DNA from: JBHIFB01 sp046760905
GTDB lineage: Bacteria > Gemmatimonadota > CAZMKB01
Direction of reading: 5' to 3'
DNA: 33,243 nucleotides
Assembly: GCA_046760905.1 (NCBI GenBank)
Contig: JBHIFB010000017.1
Coordinates: 1-33,243 of the forward strand
In this document: positions 1 through 8,281 of the stretch, piece by piece
Position numbering within the stretch: position 1 is the stretch's first letter
Layout: the number at the start of each line of letters is the position of its first letter
The notes under the pieces: model-generated
The model's database searches: none
What the model saw: only the letters and a program-made list of their open reading frames with translations
Told to the model about the DNA's origin: nothing
Program-made: the position numbers and the translations under genes

Positions 1-117
1 CTTCCCAGAGTGATAATATGTTACCGTAATTGCGAACGCGACCACTAAGTTCCAGTTAAACTGAACTCTAACTTACATCCATTTGAACAGTTACAGAAAG
101 AAATATCAAATTTCTGT

Positions 118-254
118 GGAAAGTCCTCTATATATTGGTGGACTTTTCCCAGAATCTGAGCTCAAATTTTTCTAACCGGAGTCATCCTACCCTTCGATAG
201 TAGCGAGTCTTAAATCAGCGACCAGTCGGGACTCGAGTGGAATCGTCCGACTGG
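118..254 (+). promoter_or_regulatory. Two hairpins in the leader of the outer-membrane barrel gene
   Basis: The 299 bases before the first gene hold no convincing ORF. They contain two inverted repeats. GGAAAGTCC (118-126) faces GGACTTTTCC (140-149), and CCAGTCGGGAC (222-232) faces GTCCGACTGG (245-254). Each stem is complementary except for one bulged base. The second ends 45 bases before the GTG start. A T-rich run at 166-173 follows the first hairpin at a distance, so that hairpin could be a terminator of an upstream gene. The second might be a leader structure. Both functions are guesses. A weaker hairpin lies at 46-75. I see no confident sigma-70 promoter here. Confidence 0.35.
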
Positions 255-299
255 AGATATTAAATTAACTCTGTAAATATTGTCAACGCTGGAGAGCAT

Positions 300-2732
300 G
301 TGAGAACGCCTCTGATCTTTGCAGTACTATCCGTCCTGGTGGTCGCATCGACCACTTACTCTGATCAGCGCCTTGAGGGACATCCGGTTAATGGTGTTGT
401 GAGAGGGCGAGTGGTGGACTCTGAGCAGGGCTTTCCCGTACAGTATGTGAACGCGCTCCTATATGAAACGCGGGACAGCTCGCTAGTTACCGGGACCATC
501 ACGGATGAGAATGGCAATTTCACCCTCACGGGTCTTGCGCCTGGTATCTATCACCTCAGGCTCGAGTTCATGGGGTATGAGAGGGTAACGCTGCCCGATA
601 TAGGGATCTCGAGGAAGCGGAGGGAGGTCGACCTGGGCACGATCTCCCTCGAGAGGAAGGTGATCATCCTCGAAGGGGCTGAGGTGGTGGAGGAGAGGCC
701 GCAGGTAGAGTTCAGGATAGACAGGAAGGTCATAAACGTGGAGAAACAGTACACCGCCGTCTCCGGCACGGCCGTGGATGTCCTCCAGAACGTTCCCTCC
801 GTGACCGTGGACGTGGATGGGAGTGTCAAGCTGAGGGGAAGTTCGAACTTCACAGTGTTGATCGACGACAGGCTCAGCGTTCTCGAGCCCGCTGAAGCCC
901 TGCAACAGATACCGGCGACCTCAATAGAGAGTATAGAGATAATAACTAATCCTTCCGCCAAGTATGATCCCGAGGGAAAGGCTGGAATCATAAACATCGT
1001 GACCAGGAAGGGAGGGACCAGGGGCATAAGCGGGATCCTCAACCAGAACGGCGGCCTCGACGACAAGTACGGAAGCGACCTGTTGCTCAACTTCAGTAAG
1101 GAGGGTACTTCCGCCTATGCCGGTGCCAATTACAACAAGAGGGTGTATCCGGGCTCGGCGGAGGTGGAAAACGAGTCCACAGACGGTGAAGTGGTATATG
1201 TCACCCGTTCAGAGGGCATAAATCGAAGGGGCTGGACGACTAAGGGCCTGAGAGCCGGTATCGAGATTTCCCTCACAAGGATGGATGAGCTGGGTCTCAG
1301 CTTCAGGTACGGCGGGAGAGACATGGAATTCGGCCATGACATGAACTACGACGAATGGACCGGTCCACTGGATACTCACAACATCTATCGCAGCAGCAGC
1401 CTCTGGAAAAGAAAGGGTGAGTTCTTCAGTGCGAACCTCGATTTCAAACACTCGTTCGGGGGAAAGAAGAACAGGCTCTCGGGCCAGCTAATGTGGAGTG
1501 ATAACGACGGGGACGAACAGGCAAGAGACGAGCTCCTCGACACATCGGACCGGATCACCAGTGGCCAACGCTCTAACGAGGTCGGACCCTCGAAGAGGCT
1601 CATAGCACGGATCGATTACACACTGCCCTTCGGAGATCGAATGCGCCTGGAGGCCGGATATCAAAGCCGATTCCTGAGATCGGAGGATGTGAACGAACTC
1701 TACGAATACGACACAGAAACCGAAACCTACCAGTTCCAGCAGCAGTTCAGCCACACAACCAGGTACGACCGGGACATACACTCGATATATACCCTCTGCT
1801 CGAGGGAGTTGGGGCCGCTGGACATCCAGGGCGGCATACGCCTCGAATACACCTACCGTACGACCGAACTTGTCGGCGAGGACGAGCTCTTCAAGATAGA
1901 CAGGTGGGATTTCTTCCCGACTCTGCACCTCTCATACGGAATGTCCCGGCTTCACCAGGTGATGGTGAACTACACTCGAAGAATCAGACGCCCGAGAGGA
2001 TGGTATCTGGAGCCTTTCCTAACGTGGATGGATGCGTACAACGTACGTCGCGGCAACCCAGCCCTCGAGCCCGAGTACATCGATTCGTACGAACTCGGTT
2101 ACCAGAGAAATTTCGGAAGAAGCCTCTTCTCGCTCGAGACCTATTACAGGATGACACATGACGTGATGGAGAGGGTCCGCTCTGTATATGAGGGAAACAT
2201 CATGCTGCACACCTACGAAAATGTGGGCAGAGATCACACGTTCGGGGTCGAGTTCATGCTCAACCATTCGATACTGGAATGGTGGGACCTGAACGCCATG
2301 GGAAATCTCTATGATTTCAGGATAACTGGTGAGCTGGAGGGTGAGAGTTACTCCAGGAAAAGCTTCAACTGGAACACAAGGTTCAACAACACTCTCAGCG
2401 TCGGCGCCAGAACTAGCATCCAGGTGAACGTCCTTTACAACAGCCCGACTGTCTCCTCCCAGGGAAGGCGCGAAGGCTACTTCACCGTTGACGCAGCCGT
2501 GAAGCGGACCTTCCTGGAGGGAAATCTGACAGCCACACTGCAGCTAAGCGACTTCATGAACACGGCGAAATACGAAAGAATTTCCGAGGGCCCGAACTTC
2601 TCATACTGGAACAACAACGACAGAAAAGCCCCCATAGTCGTTCTGACCCTTAGCTATAATTTCAACAACTATAAGCCTGAAAGAAGCCGCGAGGAGGATA
2701 TGGGAGAATCCGGGGAAGAGGAGATGTTCTAG
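300..2732 (+). CDS. TonB-dependent-receptor-like outer-membrane beta-barrel protein
   Basis: The 810-residue product has a signal peptide (about residues 1-22). Residues 35-115 form a carboxypeptidase-regulatory-like beta-sandwich (GRVVDSEQGFPVQYVNALLY, then TDENGNFTLTGLAPGIYHLR). A plug-like domain at about 140-240 includes LQNVPSVTVDVDGSVKLRG, SIESIEIITNPSAKYDPEG and INIVTRKGG. A long barrel fills the rest. This is the arrangement of the outer-membrane beta-barrel family common in Bacteroidetes and relatives, and the acidic tail ending in EEEMF after the last strand also fits that family. The start is GTG at 300, because the ATG at 298 is followed at once by a stop, and GGAG lies just upstream. 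The substrate cannot be read from sequence. No TonB/ExbBD or SusD-like partner is nearby, so transport versus structural use is open. Confidence 0.88.
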   Translation: MRTPLIFAVLSVLVVASTTYSDQRLEGHPVNGVVRGRVVDSEQGFPVQYVNALLYETRDSSLVTGTITDENGNFTLTGLAPGIYHLRLEFMGYERVTLPDIGISRKRREVDLGTISLERKVIILEGAEVVEERPQVEFRIDRKVINVEKQYTAVSGTAVDVLQNVPSVTVDVDGSVKLRGSSNFTVLIDDRLSVLEPAEALQQIPATSIESIEIITNPSAKYDPEGKAGIINIVTRKGGTRGISGILNQNGGLDDKYGSDLLLNFSKEGTSAYAGANYNKRVYPGSAEVENESTDGEVVYVTRSEGINRRGWTTKGLRAGIEISLTRMDELGLSFRYGGRDMEFGHDMNYDEWTGPLDTHNIYRSSSLWKRKGEFFSANLDFKHSFGGKKNRLSGQLMWSDNDGDEQARDELLDTSDRITSGQRSNEVGPSKRLIARIDYTLPFGDRMRLEAGYQSRFLRSEDVNELYEYDTETETYQFQQQFSHTTRYDRDIHSIYTLCSRELGPLDIQGGIRLEYTYRTTELVGEDELFKIDRWDFFPTLHLSYGMSRLHQVMVNYTRRIRRPRGWYLEPFLTWMDAYNVRRGNPALEPEYIDSYELGYQRNFGRSLFSLETYYRMTHDVMERVRSVYEGNIMLHTYENVGRDHTFGVEFMLNHSILEWWDLNAMGNLYDFRITGELEGESYSRKSFNWNTRFNNTLSVGARTSIQVNVLYNSPTVSSQGRREGYFTVDAAVKRTFLEGNLTATLQLSDFMNTAKYERISEGPNFSYWNNNDRKAPIVVLTLSYNFNNYKPERSREEDMGESGEEEMF

Positions 2733-2779
2733 TCAACTTCCGTTTCAGAAGTACAACGGTCAGCACAGGGAAAGCTTTT

Positions 2780-2814
2780 ATTTGAATCAGCAGGAGGTCT
2801 TGTAAAATTCAAAT
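2780..2814 (+). promoter_or_regulatory. Inverted repeat between barrel gene and M28 gene
   Basis: ATTTGAAT (2780-2787) and ATTCAAAT (2807-2814) are a perfect 8-base inverted repeat around a 19-base loop. It sits between the barrel gene's stop and the promoter of the peptidase gene. It could be a weak terminator or an operator. It is AT-rich with no clear T-tract, so confidence is low. Confidence 0.25.
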
Positions 2815-2825
2815 CCCATTTGCAT

Positions 2826-2854
2826 TTGACATAATGAGTCACCTATGCTATCAT
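2826..2854 (+). promoter_or_regulatory. Sigma-70-type promoter for the M28 peptidase gene
   Basis: TTGACA at 2826-2831 and TATCAT at 2849-2854 are separated by exactly 17 bases, in the intergenic space about 80 bases before the peptidase start. The -35 box matches the consensus and the -10 box matches four of six positions. The start codon at 2934 is preceded by a GAGGGGAG ribosome-binding site. Confidence 0.6.
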
Positions 2855-2933
2855 GATAGAGGCTAATGAGCCATTATTAAATCTTACGCGTGACGATGAA
2901 TTCTCTTAATCATAATTAACGAGGGGAGAAGAA

Positions 2934-5567
2934 ATGAGTTTCAAGACTATACTGCTCGGGGCGATCACTTCCGCGATCGCCATAAGCTTCTCGATAGCAT
3001 ATGCTGAGGATCTCTACATCGTCAAAGGCAAAAAGCCGGATACAGGCGAAATCGCCTCACTCACAGGCATACGTGTCTATGCTCTTCTGGAGAATTCAGT
3101 CCTAATCGGGACAGATCCCGGGGGGACGGAGGCTCTTGTGAGCAGGAATTTCGCTATTGAGAAAATCGGTGAGCGGGATAAATCCAGCGAATACTTCCTT
3201 TTCCAGATAAGCGATACCGACACTGACAGGCTCCCCTCCGCCTTTGATCTTGTATATTACAACGGGAAAGAGGCGATTTCGAGGGTGAACATGAAATCCT
3301 CACCTGGCGGCTTCCCACCTGAATTCGTGAGAGGGCTGACCCGGATCTCTTTTGTGCCCAGGCCAATCATTAAAAGACAGGCCATAGGACCTATCTATGA
3401 GCCGTTTACTGATCCCCAGATCCAGGAGATAGTCGACCAGGTGAGTGAAGCCGAGTACACGACCTACCTCCAGCGTCTTCAGGATTTCGTGACCCGTTAC
3501 TCATACACCGATTCATGCCGAGCCGCGGAACAGTGGGGCGAGAACACGTTTGCAGGATTTGGCCTCGATAGCGAACTCTGGCCCTACAATTACGACGGAT
3601 ACACCTGGTATAACGCCATAGGGAGAAAAGCAGGCACGCTTTATCCTGATTCTATTTATCTGGTTATTGGACACATAGATGCCATCTCCGATGATCCCTG
3701 GAATGAAGCACCTGGCGCTGAGGACAATGGTTCCGGCTCGGCCTGCGTTCTGGAAGCTGCACGGGTTATGAGCCAGTATGATTTCGATTGTACCGTCGAG
3801 TTCGTGCTAGTTTCAGGTGAGGAGTTGGGGCTCATAGGCTCGGAGGCTTACGCCTCATATTGCTACTCGAACAACCGCAATATTGCCGGGGTCCTGAACT
3901 TCGACATGATCGCATACACGGGACCGTACGGATGGGACACCAATATTTATGCCGATCAGAACTTCCCTGAAGAAGTAGCACTTGCAGATCTTCTCGCCGA
4001 GCTCACCGATGAATACAGCGATGCCTACTCGATTCGAGTGAACACTGACGGTCCGATTTATGGCAGCGACCATTATTACTTCTCCTACTACGGTTTCCCT
4101 GCATGTTTCTCGATCGATGCACAGATGTGGGGCGCACCGGACTGGTACCCCTGGTACCACACAACAGACGATGTGATAACTCATCTGAACCTTCCCTTCG
4201 TTACAGAGGTGGTGAAGGGAGCAGTGGCAGCGCTGGCGACCCTGGCGAATCCTTCCACCCCTCCCCTTCTGGAATTCGTGTACCCTGACGGTCTACCGGA
4301 AATCATAGATCCTGATGGAGGAACAACATTCCGCGTAGAGGTTTACAGCGGTACGGCCGATCCCGAACCCGGAACCGGCTTGCTTCACTACAGCACCGGT
4401 GGCGATTTCACCAGCGTTGAGATGGAGGTCGTGAGCCCCAACATCTATGACGCTGTGTTCCCTGCTCTTGATTGTGGTTTAGAGGTATCCTTTTACGTGA
4501 GTGCGGAAACCGTCGATGATTCTGTTGTTACCGATCCACCGAATGCTCCGGAGAGGGTCTATGATGCCTTCAGCGCTTATGAAATCGCGTTGATCTACGA
4601 AGACGATTTCTCAACGGATAAGGGGTGGTCCGGTCTCGGAGGATCGGGAGAGTGGACAATAGGCCCTGCTATGGGCGGAGATGGAGATGATTCCTATGGC
4701 GGCCCGGATCCGGCCGAGGATCACAGCCCGACAGAGGACAATCAGGTTCTCGGAAATGATCTAACCTTCGGTGACGGCGACTATGAAGCGAACCTCGGTT
4801 CCACGTACTGGGTAACCTCCCCAGTGGTGGATTGCTCGGATTTCCTCGGAGTCACATTGAAATTCTACCGATGGCTGGGGGTTGAGAGAGATCTGTACGA
4901 CAATGCCTATCTTCAGGCCTACAATGGCAGTGCCTGGGTGACAATTTTCGAGAACGGCTCATCTACCATCGATGACGGCAGCTGGACCCAGCAGAACTAC
5001 GACGTGTCTGCCGAGGCGGATGGGAACCCGGACTTCCAGATCAGGTTCGGGATTGGATCAACGGATGTAGCATGGCAGTATTGCGGATGGAACGTTGACG
5101 ACATTGAGATCGCCGGATACTCCTGCATCCCCCCAGAAGACATCTCAACCGAACTGATCCCTGATGAGGATCCGACCATAGTACCACAGGGAGGCTCATT
5201 TGGCATGACCGCCAGTATTACCAACAATGGCCTGGAGCCCACAACGACGGATGTCTGGTTCGGCGCATACAGAAATACGCACTGGTATCAGCAGCATCTG
5301 TATAGAGATGTACCTCTCGATGGCGGCCAGACAAGACAGGGTCACTTCTCCCAGCAGGTGCCCGCATTCGCTCCACCGGGAGATTACGTATATGTGGAAT
5401 TATGTGGCGATTATGACAGCTGGACGGTGATAGACTTCTCTTACTTCATAGTAACAGTGACCGAAGCGAATTCTCCAGGTGAGCGCGGTGACTGGTTTCT
5501 GGAGGGTGCTTTCGAGAACATTACTTCCAATAAACCTCCACAGGGACATGGTCCCGGTGGATTTTGA
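2934..5567 (+). CDS. Secreted M28-family zinc peptidase with jelly-roll and C-terminal beta domains
   Basis: The 877-residue precursor has a signal peptide cleaved near residue 24 (ISFSIAYA-ED). The M28 catalytic domain spans about 165-440. All expected di-zinc and catalytic residues are visible: H247 and D249 in GHIDA, D264 in AEDNGSG, E296/E297 in SGEELG, D324 in NFDMIAY and H409 in WYHTTDD. Intact residues predict an active aminopeptidase or carboxypeptidase, but the specificity is unknown. Residues 550-730 resemble the MAM/jelly-roll modules attached to secreted proteases. Residues 738-842 form a beta domain that recurs in the propeller protein at 19600-21342. A Gly/Pro-rich tail ends the protein. 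It has its own promoter, and its stop overlaps the start of the next gene, so the two are probably cotranscribed. The likely role is extracellular or periplasmic peptide degradation. Confidence 0.9.
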   Translation: MSFKTILLGAITSAIAISFSIAYAEDLYIVKGKKPDTGEIASLTGIRVYALLENSVLIGTDPGGTEALVSRNFAIEKIGERDKSSEYFLFQISDTDTDRLPSAFDLVYYNGKEAISRVNMKSSPGGFPPEFVRGLTRISFVPRPIIKRQAIGPIYEPFTDPQIQEIVDQVSEAEYTTYLQRLQDFVTRYSYTDSCRAAEQWGENTFAGFGLDSELWPYNYDGYTWYNAIGRKAGTLYPDSIYLVIGHIDAISDDPWNEAPGAEDNGSGSACVLEAARVMSQYDFDCTVEFVLVSGEELGLIGSEAYASYCYSNNRNIAGVLNFDMIAYTGPYGWDTNIYADQNFPEEVALADLLAELTDEYSDAYSIRVNTDGPIYGSDHYYFSYYGFPACFSIDAQMWGAPDWYPWYHTTDDVITHLNLPFVTEVVKGAVAALATLANPSTPPLLEFVYPDGLPEIIDPDGGTTFRVEVYSGTADPEPGTGLLHYSTGGDFTSVEMEVVSPNIYDAVFPALDCGLEVSFYVSAETVDDSVVTDPPNAPERVYDAFSAYEIALIYEDDFSTDKGWSGLGGSGEWTIGPAMGGDGDDSYGGPDPAEDHSPTEDNQVLGNDLTFGDGDYEANLGSTYWVTSPVVDCSDFLGVTLKFYRWLGVERDLYDNAYLQAYNGSAWVTIFENGSSTIDDGSWTQQNYDVSAEADGNPDFQIRFGIGSTDVAWQYCGWNVDDIEIAGYSCIPPEDISTELIPDEDPTIVPQGGSFGMTASITNNGLEPTTTDVWFGAYRNTHWYQQHLYRDVPLDGGQTRQGHFSQQVPAFAPPGDYVYVELCGDYDSWTVIDFSYFIVTVTEANSPGERGDWFLEGAFENITSNKPPQGHGPGGF

Positions 5568-7162
5568 TAAAGAGGCCCCGCCCAGCTCCCATGACTGGCT
5601 TTCCAACAAGAAGCTCATACTCCCGTCTTGTTCTCACAACCTCTATCGCACTCGTTTTCATCACCATCCGAGTGTTCGAGATCAAAGAGCCATGGATAGG
5701 GATCCACGATTTTCAGGGTGCGCTATTCAGCTTGATTTCCAGAAACATAGAGCACTATGGCTTTTTGAATACCTCATTTGGACCTGTGATAAGCTGGACT
5801 GGAGACCAATTCTACTACTACCTGCATCATCCTCACCTGCTGTGGATTCTGGGAGCTTTCATGTGCAGAATTCTCGGAGATCACGAGTGGGTCTACAGGA
5901 TAATCTCGATCAGTTTCTCGGCCGGTACACTGATCCTCCTCCACCGCTTGGTTAAGCGTCTATGGGATAGAGACCATGCTATAGTCGCGATCTTCTTCTA
6001 CTCACTCATTCCGATGGATGCTTACTACAGCAGAGGTTACAGTTATGAAACAGCCGTGAGCTTCTTTCTTCTGCTCATGACACTCCTATATTTAAACCTG
6101 CTCGAAACGAACAGAGACAGGTATTATTTCCTGATACTTATCGTCTTCCTTCTCGCCGGCATGATCGGTTGGCCGACATATTATATCCTTCCGATGTTTG
6201 CCATCCACTATCACCTGTATGCCGGTCCAGGTAGAGAATCGATACAAAAGGCTCTGCTGTTTATCCTGGCCGGTATACTATTATTCCTGCTTTTCGTGCT
6301 TTACACGAGGTTTTTAACCGATTCCTGGACGGAGTCAGGGCTCCTGGAGGGATTCATCAATCGATCGGGAATACCTATTGGAGAAGTCGGGAAGAAGTCA
6401 TACTCACTCCGGTCGTTCATCCTGCGGCAGGGAGAGAGAAGTTTCAGATTGCTCACGCCGGTTGCCATTCTCTTAGCTTTTGCCTGGCTATACGATGCTT
6501 TTAAATCCTTCGGGGCGAGTATGAGGCGCAGCACAGCTCATTGTTTAGTATTGATGTTTGTGATGGTGGCTGTGATTCACGTTGCCCTTTTCCTCGATGG
6601 CGCCTGGAGGCACGAATATTGGCTTTACTACTTCGTGATACCGGTTTCTATGGCGAGTTCCCATTCTGTAATAAAAATACAAAGGATTCTGAGAAAGCAT
6701 CACTCTATACTTTCAACAGTCTTTCTCGCAATCGTAATTCTCACCTTCGGAATCGAATCCACCTGGACAACCCTGAAGCAGCATCAACTGATCGAAGGTG
6801 AGGGCCTTTACCGTCTCTCTTTGCACCTGAGGAATGATCAGGGGGCCGGGGAGGGAACGATCTTCTATATGAACAGGCCTCAACCATTGATAGGAAGATA
6901 CTATCACTATTTCGGCGAAAATGTTTTGAATAAACCTTCACCCAGGATCGCATATTATCTGGATGGAAAGCTAAGGTGGGGAGTAACCGATCTCAGTGAT
7001 CTGCATGAGATCATAAGTTCAGGTGAATTCACTCGCCTGGTCACGAGAAATGTCTTTTACCAGAAAACAATGGATTCATCCATTAAGGCATGGCTGGATG
7101 AGAACTGTCAAAGCAGCGAGTATCTTTATTTCAGGATCTACAACCTGAAGGACCGCATATAG
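5564..7162 (+). CDS. GT-C fold membrane glycosyltransferase (PMT/ArnT-like, GT39-like)
   Basis: The product has 532 residues with about ten or more hydrophobic helices. After the first helix the outer loop carries an acidic motif (GIHDFQGA, D49) where GT-C enzymes hold their catalytic Asp, followed by YYYLHHPHLLWILG. This is the pattern of dolichyl- or undecaprenyl-phosphate-sugar-dependent glycosyltransferases of the PMT_2 type. A soluble domain of about 100 residues ends the protein. It probably transfers a lipid-linked sugar to a protein or envelope glycan at the outer face of the inner membrane. The start used here is a TTG at 5564 that overlaps the peptidase stop. An in-frame ATG at 5591 is the alternative, and neither has an ideal ribosome-binding site. 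Acceptor and donor are unknown, and the coupling to a secreted peptidase could be coincidental. Confidence 0.75.
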   Translation: MIKRPRPAPMTGFPTRSSYSRLVLTTSIALVFITIRVFEIKEPWIGIHDFQGALFSLISRNIEHYGFLNTSFGPVISWTGDQFYYYLHHPHLLWILGAFMCRILGDHEWVYRIISISFSAGTLILLHRLVKRLWDRDHAIVAIFFYSLIPMDAYYSRGYSYETAVSFFLLLMTLLYLNLLETNRDRYYFLILIVFLLAGMIGWPTYYILPMFAIHYHLYAGPGRESIQKALLFILAGILLFLLFVLYTRFLTDSWTESGLLEGFINRSGIPIGEVGKKSYSLRSFILRQGERSFRLLTPVAILLAFAWLYDAFKSFGASMRRSTAHCLVLMFVMVAVIHVALFLDGAWRHEYWLYYFVIPVSMASSHSVIKIQRILRKHHSILSTVFLAIVILTFGIESTWTTLKQHQLIEGEGLYRLSLHLRNDQGAGEGTIFYMNRPQPLIGRYYHYFGENVLNKPSPRIAYYLDGKLRWGVTDLSDLHEIISSGEFTRLVTRNVFYQKTMDSSIKAWLDENCQSSEYLYFRIYNLKDRI

Positions 7163-7186
7163 CATTCTGTGATGAGGGCAGTCAAA

Positions 7187-8083
7187 TCAGGGGGTGAGAC
7201 ATATTGTGTTACGGCCGCTTTTCTTGGCCTCATACAACGCTGAGTCGGCAAGCCTGACCAGCTCTTCACCGCTCGTGGCATCTTCTGGAAAGCTGGCAAT
7301 CCCGGCACTCATCGTCACTTTTAGAAAGATCCTGGCTCCGGGAAAGAAGAACTCCTTCCCATCAAGAAGAGATTTCAACCTCTCGAGCAGTTGTAATGCT
7401 TCGCTTTTGGACTTCTCGAAGATAAGTAGGGCGAATTCATCACCACCAAACCTGAAGAGACGATCCACCTCCCTGACGTTTAGTTCGAGGAACCTGGCAA
7501 ACTGCTTGATTACGAAATCTCCCACCTGATGTCCGTGCTTATCGTTTATCTTCTTGAAATGGTCTATATCGATAATAGCGACTGAGAAGACTCTTTCATA
7601 CCTGTTTGAGAATTTTATCGTTTCGGACAGCTTCTCATCGAAGACTCTCCTGTTGTTGATGTTGGTGAGACCGTCTATCGAGGCCAGCTTCTTTACGATG
7701 CTGCTTCTCTCGAGCTTCGCGGATATCCTTAGGAGGAGATCATCGCTGTCGAAAGGCTTCACTATGTAATCATCGGCCCCCAGTTCAAATCCTTCCCTCT
7801 TATCCGATAGTTCCGACTGTGCAGTGAGGAATATGAATGGGATGAGATCTTCGCTGTAATCCCGGCGTATGATGCGGCAGAGCTCTTTGCCATTCATCTT
7901 GGGCATTACAATATCCGATACGATGAGGTCGGGTTTGAACTCATAGAACACCTTGAGTGCATCTTCGCCATTCTCACACTCTTCTACAACGTAATTCTTG
8001 CTCTTAAGGAGAACAGCCAGCATCCTCCGGATATTTGGGTCATCCTCCGCGACAAGAATCTTGGGCTTCTGATCCGTGTTCAT
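7187..8083 (-). CDS. Response regulator with GGDEF domain (PleD-like diguanylate cyclase)
   Basis: Starting at the ATG at 8083 gives 298 residues. Residues 8-125 are a receiver domain with D14/D15, phosphoacceptor D57 in VSDIVMPKMNG, T87 and K109. Residues 130-298 are a GGDEF domain with an intact GGDEF (213-217). An RxxD inhibitory site (R204-D207) lies exactly five residues before it, so the enzyme should make cyclic di-GMP when phosphorylated and be product-inhibited. The frame stays open upstream to 8155, but GGAG is about 10 bases before the 8083 ATG and the receiver strand starts directly after it. It follows nuoN after 198 bases on the same strand. No sensor kinase or c-di-GMP effector is adjacent, so its input is unknown. 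The stop lies 24 bases from the convergent glycosyltransferase gene. Confidence 0.92.
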   Translation of the reverse strand: MNTDQKPKILVAEDDPNIRRMLAVLLKSKNYVVEECENGEDALKVFYEFKPDLIVSDIVMPKMNGKELCRIIRRDYSEDLIPFIFLTAQSELSDKREGFELGADDYIVKPFDSDDLLLRISAKLERSSIVKKLASIDGLTNINNRRVFDEKLSETIKFSNRYERVFSVAIIDIDHFKKINDKHGHQVGDFVIKQFARFLELNVREVDRLFRFGGDEFALLIFEKSKSEALQLLERLKSLLDGKEFFFPGARIFLKVTMSAGIASFPEDATSGEELVRLADSALYEAKKSGRNTICLTP

Positions 8084-8165
8084 GAGCAGCATTCTCCATT
8101 TCGAGGTCCAACGCCCTTCAAGCCAATATACAAGCAAACCCCGTGCCAGAATCACAGGCCTCTAC

Positions 8166-8257
8166 GGCTGTAGTTAGTGAGAACTAACGGGCATTTGTAT
8201 GGCTGTAGTTTAAGCGAAATCACTCCAGGGTGACTCCCTGTGTTGTGCTTGCGGCGG
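8166..8257 (-). repeat. Direct repeat and hairpins between nuoN and the diguanylate cyclase gene
   Basis: GGCTGTAGTT occurs at 8166-8175 and again at 8201-8210, offset by 35 bases. Between them GTTAGT-GAGA-ACTAAC (8173-8188) is a perfect six-base stem with a four-base loop. A second hairpin, CAGGG-TGACT-CCCTG, lies at about 8227-8241. No T-tract follows either stem on the minus strand, so they are not clear intrinsic terminators. The spaced direct repeats could be regulator-binding sites for the downstream gene. The function is unknown. Confidence 0.35.
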
Positions 8258-8281
8258 CATATCCGAAACTTGAGGAGGTTA

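Noticed and set aside
5145..5567. Type IX secretion C-terminal sorting domain on the M28 protein
   Set aside because: The terminal Gly/Pro-rich tail and the beta domain do not show the short conserved motifs and Lys-rich end typical of that sorting signal.
8160..8281. Rho-independent terminator after nuoN
   Set aside because: Hairpins exist in the gap but none is followed by a run of T on the minus strand.
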